Positions 17,918-27,849 of a stretch of 64,000 nucleotides of DNA are shown piece after piece. A program made the translations under genes and the position numbers. This DNA comes from JBOGCH01 sp051656645 (GTDB lineage Bacteria; Bacteroidota; Bacteroidia; Bacteroidales; Marinifilaceae). Numbering within the stretch: the first letter of the stretch is position 1; each line of letters begins with the position of its first letter. The notes below the pieces were generated by a model, which was not told the DNA's origin, made no database searches, and saw only the letters and a list, made by a program, of their open reading frames with translations. The stretch lies in contig JBOGCH010000040.1 in assembly GCA_051656645.1 (NCBI GenBank), forward strand, positions 186,001-250,000, in the 5' to 3' direction.

Positions 17918-19171
17918 TTTCTCAACAGCATAGGTTATTAATAGAGCCAGGATTGTAGGAATAGTCCATGCAAATCCTTCCTCTGCCAATGGCAAATAAT
18001 TTATAGCCGTGGTCAACATTGGTACATCAAAATAATTGTGGCTAACATCTATTACAGATATCGCAATAGCTACTCCACACCCTACTCTATATAACAAGTG
18101 ACTCTTTACTCCAAATATATTCAAGAGTATCAGCAATATTGTAACCGGATATAATATCATTAATATAGGAACAGAAAGCTGAATAATGTAGTCTACACCA
18201 TTTATTGCTATTAGCGCAGAGAAGGCCGAGCAAATAATAACCCACCATCTATATGGTACCTTTGTAAAACGAGCAAACCAATCCGATGCTAGTGCGACAA
18301 GGCCTATTGACGTTGTTAAACAAGCAACAGACACACACAAGCCAAACGCAATCTTACCCATTTCTCCTAAGGTTGCCTGTGATATATGAAGTGATATTTT
18401 TGTAGTACTATTTAGTACCTCAGGACTTACACTTGCCACTTGTGCACCAAGGAAAGTCAACACAAAATAAATTACGCCAAGCAAACAAGCTGCTATCACA
18501 CTCGCACCACCCAAAAATTTTCTCTGAGCAGAAATCGTGGTAACACCTTTAGATTTTAATCCACTAACAATAATAACTCCAAACAATACAGAAGCAAGCG
18601 CATCCATCGTTTGGTATCCATTAACTAAACCAAATGCAAAATTACTCGATTCAATTCTCGAAGCCTCAGTTATGTCACCTCCAGATGTAAAACCCACAAA
18701 AGCTACAACACCAAGAATCAATAAAATTATAGGCGTTAAAAACTTTCCAATTATATCAGTAATCTTAGTTTCCTTAATTACTAAAAACACTGTAATTGCA
18801 AAAAAGATAACCGATGACCATATTGGCGACGCATCATTAAATAAAGGCTGCACCCCCATTTCGTATGTCGTCGAGGCTGTACGCGGAATAGCAAATAGTG
18901 GTCCAATTACCAATATTAATAACGTACAATAGATTGTATTAAAACGCGGAGATACTTTTGATGCAAAATCCTCTAATTTACCACATTTTGTAAATGCCAA
19001 AACACCTAACAACGGTAATCCAACCCCAGTAATCAAAAATCCTATACTAGCAACTAACCACGATGTTCCGGTATTATAACCTATCGAAGGAGGAAACATT
19101 AAATTCCCAGCTCCAAAAAACATAGCAAAAAGTGCAAGTCCAAGTACAAAAATCTCTTTCTTTGTTCTCAT
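17897..19171 (-). CDS. brnQ: Branched-chain amino-acid transporter (BrnQ, LIVCS family)
   Basis: The 424-residue protein carries about twelve membrane helices and starts with the conserved FVLGLALFAMFFGAGNLMFP motif of sodium-coupled Leu/Ile/Val carriers. A second family block is GYQTMDALASVLFGVIIV. It appears monocistronic, between the acetate-kinase region and a lipoprotein gene. Confidence 0.93.
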   Translation of the reverse strand: MRTKKEIFVLGLALFAMFFGAGNLMFPPSIGYNTGTSWLVASIGFLITGVGLPLLGVLAFTKCGKLEDFASKVSPRFNTIYCTLLILVIGPLFAIPRTASTTYEMGVQPLFNDASPIWSSVIFFAITVFLVIKETKITDIIGKFLTPIILLILGVVAFVGFTSGGDITEASRIESSNFAFGLVNGYQTMDALASVLFGVIIVSGLKSKGVTTISAQRKFLGGASVIAACLLGVIYFVLTFLGAQVASVSPEVLNSTTKISLHISQATLGEMGKIAFGLCVSVACLTTSIGLVALASDWFARFTKVPYRWWVIICSAFSALIAINGVDYIIQLSVPILMILYPVTILLILLNIFGVKSHLLYRVGCGVAIAISVIDVSHNYFDVPMLTTAINYLPLAEEGFAWTIPTILALLITYAVEKIKKGAN

Positions 19172-19300
19172 ATGTTTCTATTATTTCTTATCAAACTATT
19201 TATAGAATCACTAGTCTATAAGCCACTCTTCATGCAAATATACTTATTATCAACTCTATCCGCTAATTATACGGTTTCTCCTTAAATTTATTTATAAAAA

Positions 19301-19333
19301 AAGAGGATATTCATACGAATATCCTCCTCTTTA
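19301..19333. terminator. Terminator downstream of ackA
   Basis: GGATATT and AATATCC, extended by A-GAGG and CCTC-TCTTT flanks, form a hairpin just after the ackA stop codon on the minus strand and just before the 5' region of brnQ. Confidence 0.75.
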
Positions 19334-19349
19334 TCTGATATATAAAACC

Positions 19350-20549
19350 TTATTTAACAAGATTCTTTGTATCTGTTGCTATTACAAGTTCCTCATCAGT
19401 AGTAATTGTCATTACCGTTACTTTAGAGTTTTCCTTAGAAATAATCTTATCTTGGCCCAATAGTTTATCGTTTGTTTCCGCATCAAAATCAACACCCACA
19501 AAACTTAAACCATTACATACTTGTTCACGCACATAGTAGTTATTCTCACCAATACCTCCGGTAAAGATAATTAAATCAACTCCATTAAGCGCAGCGATAT
19601 ATGATCCGATATATTTCTTTACGTTGTAATTAAACACATCAAGAGCCAATTGAGCACGCTCATTCCCTTGTTCTGCAGCAGTTCCCAATTCTCTAAAATC
19701 CGACGACACTCCCGAAATTCCAAGAACTCCCGATTTTTTATTAGTCAAAGTTGTTGCCTCAAGAGTTGTTAACTCCTCTTTATCGCAAATATACAACAAT
19801 GCACCTAAGTCTAAATCACCTGTACGCGATCCCATAACTAAACCGGCAACAGGAGTAAAGCCCATGGACGTATCAACCGACTTGCCATATTCAATTGCAG
19901 TAATTGACGAACCGTTTCCAAGGTGACATGTAATAATTTTCTTCTCCTCAATATTCCATCCAAGAATATCACATGCTTTCTCTGCTACAAACTTATGCGA
20001 AGTTCCGTGGAAACCATAACGTCTAATACCATATTTTTCATAGTATTCATAAGGTAAGCCATAGATATACGCTTTTGGTGGCAAAGTTTGGTGGAAAGAT
20101 GTATCGAACACAGCAACCTGAGGTACTTCAGGCAGTAAACGTTCCATTGTATCTATCCCTTTTAAATGAGCAGGATTATGCAATGGAGCAATTTCACAAC
20201 ATTTCTTTATTTTCGCCTTCGCATCCGCGTCAATTATAACACTCTTCGAGAAATATTCTCCTCCATGCGCAATACGGTGTCCAACAGCATTAATCTCATT
20301 CAAAGATGTAATAACCCCGTGATTAGGATCTACTAATGCCTTTAATATTAAGTCCATCCCCACAACATGGTCCGCAATTACTTGCTCAACTTCATAATTA
20401 CTCTTTCCGCTAGGCTTATGAGTAAAAATTCCCATCGGCAAACCGATTTTTTCCACTAATCCCTTTGCTAACAACACCGGCTCTTCTTTCATATCAAGAA
20501 GTTGATATTTAATTGAAGAACTACCGCAATTTAAAACTAAAATATTCAT
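19350..20549 (-). CDS. ackA: Acetate kinase
   Basis: The 399-residue enzyme makes ATP and acetate from acetyl phosphate. Signatures are clear: VLNCGSSSIKYQLLD at the start, the catalytic FDTSFHQTLP, HGTSHKFV, and the ATP loop HLGNGSSITAI with GFTPVAGLVMGSRTGDLD. It follows pta on the same strand with a 173-bp gap that contains a hairpin. Confidence 0.98.
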   Translation of the reverse strand: MNILVLNCGSSSIKYQLLDMKEEPVLLAKGLVEKIGLPMGIFTHKPSGKSNYEVEQVIADHVVGMDLILKALVDPNHGVITSLNEINAVGHRIAHGGEYFSKSVIIDADAKAKIKKCCEIAPLHNPAHLKGIDTMERLLPEVPQVAVFDTSFHQTLPPKAYIYGLPYEYYEKYGIRRYGFHGTSHKFVAEKACDILGWNIEEKKIITCHLGNGSSITAIEYGKSVDTSMGFTPVAGLVMGSRTGDLDLGALLYICDKEELTTLEATTLTNKKSGVLGISGVSSDFRELGTAAEQGNERAQLALDVFNYNVKKYIGSYIAALNGVDLIIFTGGIGENNYYVREQVCNGLSFVGVDFDAETNDKLLGQDKIISKENSKVTVMTITTDEELVIATDTKNLVK

Positions 20550-20657
20550 TTTATTTGATGTTATAATAACTTTAGATATTTATTGGCATGCATGGTGCTA
20601 TCTTATCCAGACGCTTGCCACAATAAAGTATGTCAATAAAATGATAATATACGTAGA

Positions 20658-20702
20658 AGATACGATTAGGGTTTGTCTTACGCCAAATCCTAATCGTATA
20701 TA
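20658..20702. terminator. Hairpin between pta and ackA
   Basis: ATACGATTAGGGTTTG and CCAAATCCTAATCGTAT form a long stem with a GU/mismatch pair around 20660-20702. On the minus strand it follows pta directly. It lacks a strong T-run there, so it may be a partial terminator or processing site that sets the pta/ackA ratio. Confidence 0.6.
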
Positions 20703-20722
20703 AATTTTTATTTATATGCTAA

Positions 20723-21724
20723 TTATAATCCGGCAGCCTGATTAGCAGTAATAGCTACTAGATTTACAATATCGCTTACTGAACAACCGCGAGATAAATC
20801 GTTTATCGGCGCTGCCATTCCTTGTAAAATTGGTCCTACAGCTTCAGCTCCTGCAATACGTTGCACAAGTTTATATGCAATATTACCAACTTCTAATGTA
20901 GGGAAAACCAAAACATTCGCATTTCCGGCAACAGGACTTCCTGGAGCTTTACTCTGCCCAATAGCTGGTACAATAGCAGCATCTGCTTGCATCTCACCAT
21001 CTATCATCACGTCTGGAGCCATTTCTTTAGCAATCTTAGTTGCTTCAACAACTTTATCCACCATTTCGTGTTTTGCCGATCCTTTTGTTGAGAAGCTCAA
21101 CATGGCAACACGTGGTTCAATCTTAGCTATCGCTTTTGCTGTCCGAGCTGTAGCAACTGCAATCTGAGCCAACTCCTCTGCTGTTGGATTTGGGTGCACG
21201 GCACAGTCAGCAAATACCAATAGTCCGTTATCGCCAAATTCAGGCTTGTCAGTAATCATTAAAAACGCTCCCGATACCACCGAGATTCCAGGTAATGTTT
21301 TCACAATCTGGAATGCAGGACGCAATACATCGCCTGTCGCATTCTGCGCTCCGGCAACTTCTCCGTCAGCATCTCCGCTCTTAATCATCAATGTAGCTAA
21401 ATACAACGGATCCTCAACCAACTTCTCAGCTTGCTCAGGAGTCATTCCTTTAGATTTACGTAACTCTACTAATAGATTTACATAATCTGCTTTTTTCGCA
21501 TGATTTTTTGGATCTATAACAGTAGCTTTATCTAAATTCGATAAATTAAACTTCTCTGCTAAAGCTTTAACCTCATCCGGATTACCAATTAGGATTACAT
21601 CCGCCAAACCTTCAGCTATAATCTGATCTGCTGCCTGAATAGTACGTTCCTCTGTCCCTTCAGGTAAAACAATGCGTTTGCGTTGTTTCTTCGCGTTTTC
21701 TTTAATTTTTTCTAATAATTCCAT
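20723..21724 (-). CDS. pta: Phosphate acetyltransferase
   Basis: The 333-residue enzyme is the short, single-domain form that converts acetyl-CoA and phosphate to acetyl phosphate. Blocks seen include RIVLPEGTEERTIQAA at the N-terminus, GEVAGAQNATGDVLRPAFQI and APGSPVAGNANVLVFPTLEVGN, all typical of the family. With ackA it forms the acetate-producing, ATP-yielding branch. Confidence 0.97.
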   Translation of the reverse strand: MELLEKIKENAKKQRKRIVLPEGTEERTIQAADQIIAEGLADVILIGNPDEVKALAEKFNLSNLDKATVIDPKNHAKKADYVNLLVELRKSKGMTPEQAEKLVEDPLYLATLMIKSGDADGEVAGAQNATGDVLRPAFQIVKTLPGISVVSGAFLMITDKPEFGDNGLLVFADCAVHPNPTAEELAQIAVATARTAKAIAKIEPRVAMLSFSTKGSAKHEMVDKVVEATKIAKEMAPDVMIDGEMQADAAIVPAIGQSKAPGSPVAGNANVLVFPTLEVGNIAYKLVQRIAGAEAVGPILQGMAAPINDLSRGCSVSDIVNLVAITANQAAGL

Positions 21725-21850
21725 TATATATGTCTATCTATATTGTAAATCAATAAGTTAGTTAAAAATCTCCCAATTGAATTACAAAAGTATAAATAAT
21801 ACAAAAGAGTTCCAAAGTAACTCGGAACTCTTTGTAAAAATATTTAGGTA

Positions 21851-23068
21851 TTACCAATTTAAAATGTTTGCATACTCGTATTCTTCCGGATTAGGCAAGA
21901 ATTCTTTAGCCGCTTCCCTATCTTCAGGGGTAAGGTAATATATTTCATCAGTAAGTGCCATCTTCACCTCTTCCCTATCCATATTCACCAATCGCGTTTT
22001 AATTTTTCCTTGCTCATCCTCTACGTCTTTCAAGTACACAGGGATAATATTGCTTTCCAAATCCATTGCTACCATACATCCTGAGTGTCCGTCATCGTAC
22101 AATTTCTTAACACCCATACCCAATGCAGTACAATACGTTAAGTCAAATCCACATGGATCAACACAACGTAAAGAATATCCCACTTCAACAGGTCTACTAA
22201 CAATATTAATTCCTAGGTCTTTTAATCTTGCACGCAACAACTTGTTCAAGATATGAGCCTTACTAATTTCACTTAACTCCGGATGTCCGTGAGCATCGTA
22301 ATCAAATACAATTCCACTCGATGCAATATCCTCATCTGAAAGGAAATGAAAAATACCCTCACTCACAACTGTTACCCCCGGTTTAATGCCCATTAAACGT
22401 CTTTTCACCATTGACGATATACCCAATCGTATAATCTTATCAATTGTAATCTGCGTTTTATTAAACATCTCAGGAATAATAATCATTGATGCATGGATCC
22501 CTTTTCCTATTTCATAAGCTAAGTGTCCGGCCTCACGTCCCATTGACATCATAAAATACCAATTCTGAGTTGTCGATGCTTCAGCTTTGATTATTTTACC
22601 AATATTAATACCCATTTCTTTTGCCGATGTAAAACCAAATGTCGGTACCCCTTCAGGTAACGGAAGGTCATTATCTATCGTCTTAGGAACATGAATATTC
22701 TTAATCGCAATATTATTAGACTGTAAATATTTCGTTAATCGGTTTGCAGTAGATGCAGTATCGTCTCCGCCAACAGTAACAAGTAAATCAATCCCTTCTT
22801 TAACAAACAAACGAGTATTAAAGTCAGAATCTTTGGGTTTAAAGCGACTCATTTTAACGGCCGATCCACCGCGTGTAAAAATCTCATCTGCTTTCTCATA
22901 CGTTAATGCCTCAATCTCCGCATCCTCAGAGAATAAACCTTTATACCCCTCATGCACGGCTAACACTCTATAACCGCTCTTTAAAAATACTTTTGTCACT
23001 GAAGCTACCACCGTGTTAATACCCGGTGCCGGACCTCCGCCACACAAAATTGCTACTGTCTTCATCAA
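21851..23068 (-). CDS. pfp: 6-phosphofructokinase, pyrophosphate-dependent type
   Basis: The 405-residue enzyme shows PFK motifs GGGPAPGIN at the N-terminus, GGDDTAS near residue 100 and PKTIDNDL near residue 128. The second Asp in GGDD takes the place of the Gly used by ATP enzymes, a known mark of pyrophosphate specificity, and the Lys of PKTIDND agrees. It phosphorylates fructose 6-phosphate reversibly. It is followed at 13 bp by pgi on the same strand upstream side, forming a glycolytic pair. Confidence 0.9.
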   Translation of the reverse strand: MMKTVAILCGGGPAPGINTVVASVTKVFLKSGYRVLAVHEGYKGLFSEDAEIEALTYEKADEIFTRGGSAVKMSRFKPKDSDFNTRLFVKEGIDLLVTVGGDDTASTANRLTKYLQSNNIAIKNIHVPKTIDNDLPLPEGVPTFGFTSAKEMGINIGKIIKAEASTTQNWYFMMSMGREAGHLAYEIGKGIHASMIIIPEMFNKTQITIDKIIRLGISSMVKRRLMGIKPGVTVVSEGIFHFLSDEDIASSGIVFDYDAHGHPELSEISKAHILNKLLRARLKDLGINIVSRPVEVGYSLRCVDPCGFDLTYCTALGMGVKKLYDDGHSGCMVAMDLESNIIPVYLKDVEDEQGKIKTRLVNMDREEVKMALTDEIYYLTPEDREAAKEFLPNPEEYEYANILNW

Positions 23069-23081
23069 TGCTATAATAATA

Positions 23082-24413
23082 TTATTTAATACGTGCTTTT
23101 ATTGCCTCTGTCGCCTTCTCATAACCTGGCTTCTCTAATAAAGCAAACATGTTATTTTTGTACGCTTCAACTCCGGGTTGGTCAAATGGATTTACATCAA
23201 GCATTAAGCCCGAAATACCACATGCAAACTCAAAGAAATAAAATAACTGACCAATATATTGCTCATTCAACGCTGGCATTGTCACTTCCATATTTGGAAC
23301 ACCTCCATCCACATGGGCAATCTTAGTCCCTAACTCGGCCATCTTGTTAACATAATCAACATGCTTACCGGCAAGGAAGTTTAGTTGATCTAAATCCTGA
23401 GCATCCGTAGGGATTGTAACATTATATTTCGTTTTTTCCACAGATATTACTGTCTCCATAAGCATACGAGGTCCTTCTTGGATATATTGTCCCATCGAGT
23501 GTAAATCGGTCGTAAAATCAACACCGGCCGGGAAAATTCCTTTATGCTCTTTACCTTCACTTTCTCCGTAAAGCTGTTTCCACCATTCAATAATATAATG
23601 TAATTTCGGATTGTAATTCGCCAACAATTCAATGCTGTATCCTTTTCTGTATAATGCAGTACGTGCAGACGCATACTCCACCGACGCATTCATTGAATTG
23701 CCTAACGTAAGCTCGCGCATCTCAGCGGCACCTTGCACCAAAGCTGCAATATCAAATCCGGCAATAGCAATAGGAAGTAATCCCACTGGCGTAAGCACAG
23801 AGAAACGTCCTCCAACACTGTCTGGAATACTAAATGTTTTGTATCCCTCTTGTGTTGCAAGCTCACGCAATGCACCTTTCTTCTCGTCCGTAATTGCAAC
23901 AATACGCTTACTAGCTTCCTCGCGTCCAACTTTCTCTTCAAGCATCGCTTTTAGTAAACGGAAACCTATTGCAGGTTCTGTCGTTGTCCCCGATTTTGAA
24001 ATAACACAAATACCAAACTCCTTATCGTTTAAATATTGCATCATCTCATGGTAATAATCCTCACCTATATTGTGTCCGGCAAATATAACTTTCATATCTG
24101 CCTTGTCATACATATCAAAACTTCCGGCCATTGCATCAATAACCGCTTTAGCTCCTAAATAAGAACCTCCAATTCCTATCACCACAACAACATTGGTACG
24201 TGCGCGTAATTCTGCCGCACAAGTTTTAATTTCATCAATATGCTGTGCTGAAATCTCAGCCGGTAAATTAATCCAACCTAAAAAATCATTTCCGCGACAA
24301 TCACCACTTACCAATTTTTCTTGAGCTTTTTGAGCTTCACCATACAAAGAAGTTATTTCCTCCTTGCTAACAAAATTACAAACTTTGCTGTAATCAAAAT
24401 TAATTGTGTTCAT
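23082..24413 (-). CDS. pgi: Glucose-6-phosphate isomerase
   Basis: The 443-residue enzyme is of the short bacterial type. Conserved segments include VVVVIGIGGSYLGAKAVIDAM, ISKSGTTTEPAIGFR (sugar-phosphate loop), VGGRFSVLTPVGLLP and the catalytic Glu region of GESEGKEHKGIFP. It lies 13 bp ahead of the PPi-PFK gene, so the two probably share a transcript. Confidence 0.97.
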   Translation of the reverse strand: MNTINFDYSKVCNFVSKEEITSLYGEAQKAQEKLVSGDCRGNDFLGWINLPAEISAQHIDEIKTCAAELRARTNVVVVIGIGGSYLGAKAVIDAMAGSFDMYDKADMKVIFAGHNIGEDYYHEMMQYLNDKEFGICVISKSGTTTEPAIGFRLLKAMLEEKVGREEASKRIVAITDEKKGALRELATQEGYKTFSIPDSVGGRFSVLTPVGLLPIAIAGFDIAALVQGAAEMRELTLGNSMNASVEYASARTALYRKGYSIELLANYNPKLHYIIEWWKQLYGESEGKEHKGIFPAGVDFTTDLHSMGQYIQEGPRMLMETVISVEKTKYNVTIPTDAQDLDQLNFLAGKHVDYVNKMAELGTKIAHVDGGVPNMEVTMPALNEQYIGQLFYFFEFACGISGLMLDVNPFDQPGVEAYKNNMFALLEKPGYEKATEAIKARIK

Positions 24414-24431
24414 ACTTAATAGTTAATTTCT

Positions 24432-25022
24432 TTATAGTGTCTGTTCATCCCTACTCTCAAGGATAGTTTTAATTTTAGCTGCCTTCTCGTACTCTTCATT
24501 CACAACAGCCTCTTCCATTAAGCGCTTTAATTCCACCGCTGTATAATCCGTATACACATCTTCCACACTCATATCGCCTTGCAGCGGCATTTCAGTAGTT
24601 GTATTACCGTCCTTTGTCACAGCCACACCGGCCTTAGCAACAATCTCAGACGTAGTATATATCGGAGCATCACAACGCAACGCTATCGCAATAGCATCCG
24701 AGGTACGAGCATCTATATTCATTGTCTCTCCACCTCTATCAAACAGCATATCCGCATAAAAAATACCGGCATGCAACTGATAAATAAACACCTCCTTTAA
24801 GCTCGCCTCCATTTGCTCCATAAAATTTTTAAACAAATCATGAGTTAAAGGACGTTGCGTCTTTATCTTCTCCAGTTGTACAACAACTGATTGTGCCTCT
24901 GACATACCTATAACAATAGGTATCCTATGCGAATCGGTTTCATCCGCTAAAATCAATGCGTACGCGCCAACTTGCGACATACTATATGATATTCCCAGTA
25001 CATTAAGCTTAACCCTTTCCAT
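24432..25022 (-). CDS. Bifunctional-nuclease-family protein (DUF151)
   Basis: The 196-residue protein has the BFN/DUF151 domain (about residues 1-135; VKLNVLGISYSMSQVGAYAL, IPIVIGMSEAQSV, DARTSDAIAIALR) followed by a short helical UvrB/UvrC-like motif (ELKRLMEEAVVNEEYEKAAK) at the C-terminus. The DUF151 fold is linked to nuclease activity in plants, but its bacterial role is not settled. It is 18 bp ahead of pgi on the same strand. Confidence 0.85.
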   Translation of the reverse strand: MERVKLNVLGISYSMSQVGAYALILADETDSHRIPIVIGMSEAQSVVVQLEKIKTQRPLTHDLFKNFMEQMEASLKEVFIYQLHAGIFYADMLFDRGGETMNIDARTSDAIAIALRCDAPIYTTSEIVAKAGVAVTKDGNTTTEMPLQGDMSVEDVYTDYTAVELKRLMEEAVVNEEYEKAAKIKTILESRDEQTL

Positions 25023-25097
25023 ATTGCTTCTATTAATCTTGATTACTTTTGTACATAGATTAACGTTATCAATACGTATTGGTTATGCTAAAAAATT

Positions 25098-26318
25098 TTA
25101 TATTTTATTCTTATCTCCTAATTTACGTATACATACGCTAGCCAATCCGCCCAAACTTGTTTCGCGGTATTTAGCCTGCATGTCACGGCCTGTTTCCATC
25201 ATCGTTTTTACAACATCATCAAACGTAATCATATGACTTCCGTCCGAGTATAATGCGTATAACGCTGCCTCCCTCGCCTTTTGTGCTACAAAAGCATTAC
25301 GTTCAATACATGGAATTTGCACATAACCACCAATCGGATCACATGTCAACCCTAAATTATGCTCAAAACCCATCTCGGCAGCATACTCCACTTGTCTAGG
25401 CGTACCACCCCATATCTGGGCTGCGGCTCCGGCAGCCATCGCACATGCCGTGCCTAACTCACCTTGGCATCCCACCTCTGCTCCGGATATCGAACCATTT
25501 GTTTTCACAATAGTCCCAATAAGCCCTGCAGTAGCCAAACCTTTTATTATTCTACTATCAGGCATCCCCTGGTCATGCTTCATAAAATACAATATCGCAG
25601 GTAAAACCCCCGATGCTCCACACGTTGGCGCCGTTGTCACAACACCACCACCGGCATTTTCTTCGCTCGTGGCCAAAGCCGCAGCAAACAACATTCCCAT
25701 GGGGCGGCTTGAACCGGACGACTGCATTGCCTTTAAATTATACGAACAAGCTTTTCGTGCCAACTTCAACGTACCGGGAAGTACACCCTCTGCCTCCAAA
25801 CCATGCTTTATGGTTTCTTGCATCTGTGCCCAAACCTCAGCTAAGTATTCATAAACCTCTTTACCCTCGTATTTCTCTATATAATTAACAAATGTCGAGC
25901 CTTCTTCCTTACACCAACGTAAAATATCGGTCATCGTAGATAACGGATAAATATCCGGACTGTCAAACGTTCCGTCCTCATCCCACAATGCACCACCTCC
26001 AACACTATACACCTCCCAACGGTCCACAACACTATTGTCTATAAGCGCCTCAAAAACCATCCCGTTAGGATGCTTTGGTAAAAAATCATTATCCATCCAG
26101 ATGATCTCCGTCTGCTCCGGCGCATCAAAAATTCGATAAATAGCAGTATCGGTACCGTGACCACGACCCGTCAACGCTAAACTCCCGTAAAGCGTTACTC
26201 TATACTTATCTACATTTGGATGCTTATCTTTAAAAAATGAGGCTGCCCGGCTGGGACCCATCGTGTGACTTGAAGAAGGGCCATAGCCCATACTAAAGAT
26301 TTCTTTAATTGACTTCAT
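25098..26318 (-). CDS. sdaA: L-serine ammonia-lyase (iron-sulfur type)
   Basis: The 406-residue single-chain enzyme converts serine to pyruvate and ammonia. It has the beta domain at the start (SIKEIFSMGYGPSSSHTMGPS) and the alpha domain with the conserved cysteines for the 4Fe-4S cluster (TAPTCGASGVLPA, GCQGELGTACAMAAG, LTCDPIGGYVQIPCIERNA). The ER(N)A segment and the C-terminal RETSLGGLA are typical. It ends just before the bifunctional-nuclease gene and starts 50 bp after RNase P RNA. Confidence 0.96.
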   Translation of the reverse strand: MKSIKEIFSMGYGPSSSHTMGPSRAASFFKDKHPNVDKYRVTLYGSLALTGRGHGTDTAIYRIFDAPEQTEIIWMDNDFLPKHPNGMVFEALIDNSVVDRWEVYSVGGGALWDEDGTFDSPDIYPLSTMTDILRWCKEEGSTFVNYIEKYEGKEVYEYLAEVWAQMQETIKHGLEAEGVLPGTLKLARKACSYNLKAMQSSGSSRPMGMLFAAALATSEENAGGGVVTTAPTCGASGVLPAILYFMKHDQGMPDSRIIKGLATAGLIGTIVKTNGSISGAEVGCQGELGTACAMAAGAAAQIWGGTPRQVEYAAEMGFEHNLGLTCDPIGGYVQIPCIERNAFVAQKAREAALYALYSDGSHMITFDDVVKTMMETGRDMQAKYRETSLGGLASVCIRKLGDKNKI

Positions 26319-26371
26319 CTGTTCAATTTCGTTTTATGAATAGAATATCCATGCTCTAAGATAAAAATAAA

Positions 26372-26721
26372 ATAGAAGATCTATAAGCCGGGTTCTGTAC
26401 TTCGCTTACGCAAAGCCCCTATCATTTATCTACGCCGGCAATCACTTACCGGCTCTAGCAACCTACCCCTCGGCTTGGTCGGACCGACCTCAAACACCGA
26501 TATACATGGTCTTGCAACTCGTCAGGCATACGGCTACCCCGCTCGCACGGGATACCGGTGAGCTCTTACCTCACCTTTTCACCCTTATTCCACCATAGCG
26601 GAACGGTTATTTTCTGTTATACTACTATACCCTCGCGGATATCTTCCCGTTAGGAAGCACGACGTCCTACGTTGCCCGGACTTTCCTCTGATTAAAAACC
26701 AGCGATAGAGCGATCTTCTAT
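26372..26721 (-). ncRNA. rnpB: RNase P RNA (class A)
   Basis: Read on the minus strand, the 5' part contains AGAGGAAAGTCCGGGC near 26697-26682, the universal P4-proximal signature of bacterial RNase P RNA, and the 3' part contains the AACCCGGCTTAT block near 26395-26380. The extreme ends (TAGAAGATCGCTCTAT and ATAGATCTTCTA) pair to close helix P1. Length is about 350 nt, normal for the class. This RNA cleaves 5' leaders of tRNA precursors. Confidence 0.95.
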
Positions 26722-26800
26722 TTTAAATATATCCTGACTTCAATAAATACCGTAATATTCTTTGTATATTAGTCACCACAAAAGTAACAAATTATTTAGT

Positions 26801-27379
26801 ATGTTTAGGTTTTTGCTACTCTTACTTGCCATTATTTTTACAACTTCTTATAACAGATGTTGTGCACAGCACATACAAAACCACAAACAAGACACAACAT
26901 ACCATCTTCGTCTCCCCGAAGTAACCATAAAAAGCACCCTAAAACCAAGTCGGAAAACCGAACGCTATCAAAGACGCATGGATCGTCTAGAGTATAATGT
27001 ACGGAAAGCCTACCCCTACGCACGCTTAGCGGCACATAAGCTCAATGAAATCAATCAACGTCTCAACAACCTAGATAAAAATAAAAACAAAGAAGCGTTC
27101 CTAAAAGAACAATACAAACAATTAATGCGCGAATTTAAAGCTCCGCTCATGAAACTATCCGTTAATCAAGGCAAAATATTAGTCCGCCTAATTCATCGAG
27201 AAACACACAATTCCGCCTTCCAACATATTCGCGATTACCGCGGTGGAGCAAACGCCTACTTTTGGCAAACACTCGCCCTTATGTTTGGCAACAACCTCAA
27301 AGCAGACTACAACCCCACCGGCGATGATATGGATATTGAAATCATCGTCCAAAAAATCATTCGCGAACAGCAGTGGTAA
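26801..27379 (+). CDS. DUF4294 exported protein
   Basis: From ATG 26801 the product is 192 residues: a signal peptide (FRFLLLLLAIIFTTSYNRCCAQ) and a DUF4294 domain (YPYARLAAHKLNEINQRL ... LVRLIHRETHNSAF ... RGGANAYFWQTLALMFG). The family is almost confined to Bacteroidetes and has no known activity. A TTG start at 26762 would put 13 polar residues before the signal and is less likely. It is the last intact chromosomal gene before the IS/phage region. Confidence 0.82.
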   Translation: MFRFLLLLLAIIFTTSYNRCCAQHIQNHKQDTTYHLRLPEVTIKSTLKPSRKTERYQRRMDRLEYNVRKAYPYARLAAHKLNEINQRLNNLDKNKNKEAFLKEQYKQLMREFKAPLMKLSVNQGKILVRLIHRETHNSAFQHIRDYRGGANAYFWQTLALMFGNNLKADYNPTGDDMDIEIIVQKIIREQQW

Positions 27380-27412
27380 CACCAACAAATAGCATCAATA
27401 TATTAAGGCAAA

Positions 27413-27749
27413 ACATACTCTGAACAAATTTGCATGAGCAGGCCGGAAGTGTTTACACCATTATTCTCTCCTTCAAAACGAACCTTAATGCCGTTAGGCA
27501 ATTCATTGTTATGGAACAACCCGAAGTTTATGACAGTGTGGACGTAAGAACTCCACATTGAGATTTTAAAATATTGACCGAAGCAAGATCACGCAAGCTT
27601 TTGCCCCCCGTTAAACCAAACCTAATTTTCCAATAATAAAAAATGGAGTCCGTATATGCCTCATTTAGACAAAAGTCTTTAATAGATAACCCACTTTCAT
27701 GTTGTCGCTCCAACACCAGAAGAAACTCATCTTTAGTCATTCGTATCAT
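27413..27749 (-). pseudogene. IS66 accessory ORF (TnpA/OrfA), frameshifted
   Basis: The first 73 codons (MTKDEFLLVLERQHESGLSI, DFCLNEAYTDSIFYYWKIRFGLTGGKSL) match the small helix-turn-helix protein encoded first in IS66 elements. This frame stops at 27528, while the expected C-terminal sequence (LPNGIKVRFEGEN and SGLLMQICSEYVLP) continues in another frame to 27413. A frameshift therefore breaks the gene. It keeps its upstream IS66 end at 27808-27827, and the rest of the element to the left is gone. Confidence 0.75.
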
Positions 27750-27807
27750 AATATCTGTTTTTGATTAACGAATCTAAGATCGAAATATACTAACAGTTCT
27801 GAAACGG

Positions 27808-27827
27808 GTAGTTTATCGGGGGCTTAC
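27808..27827 (-). repeat. IS66 terminal repeat, copy 1
   Basis: GTAGTTTATCGGGGGCTTAC on the plus strand is identical to 28549-28568. Read inward toward the minus-strand OrfA remnant it is GTAAGCCCCCGATAAACTAC, an IS66-type left end. Confidence 0.75.
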
Positions 27828-27849
27828 TTATAGCCGACAGAAGCAATTC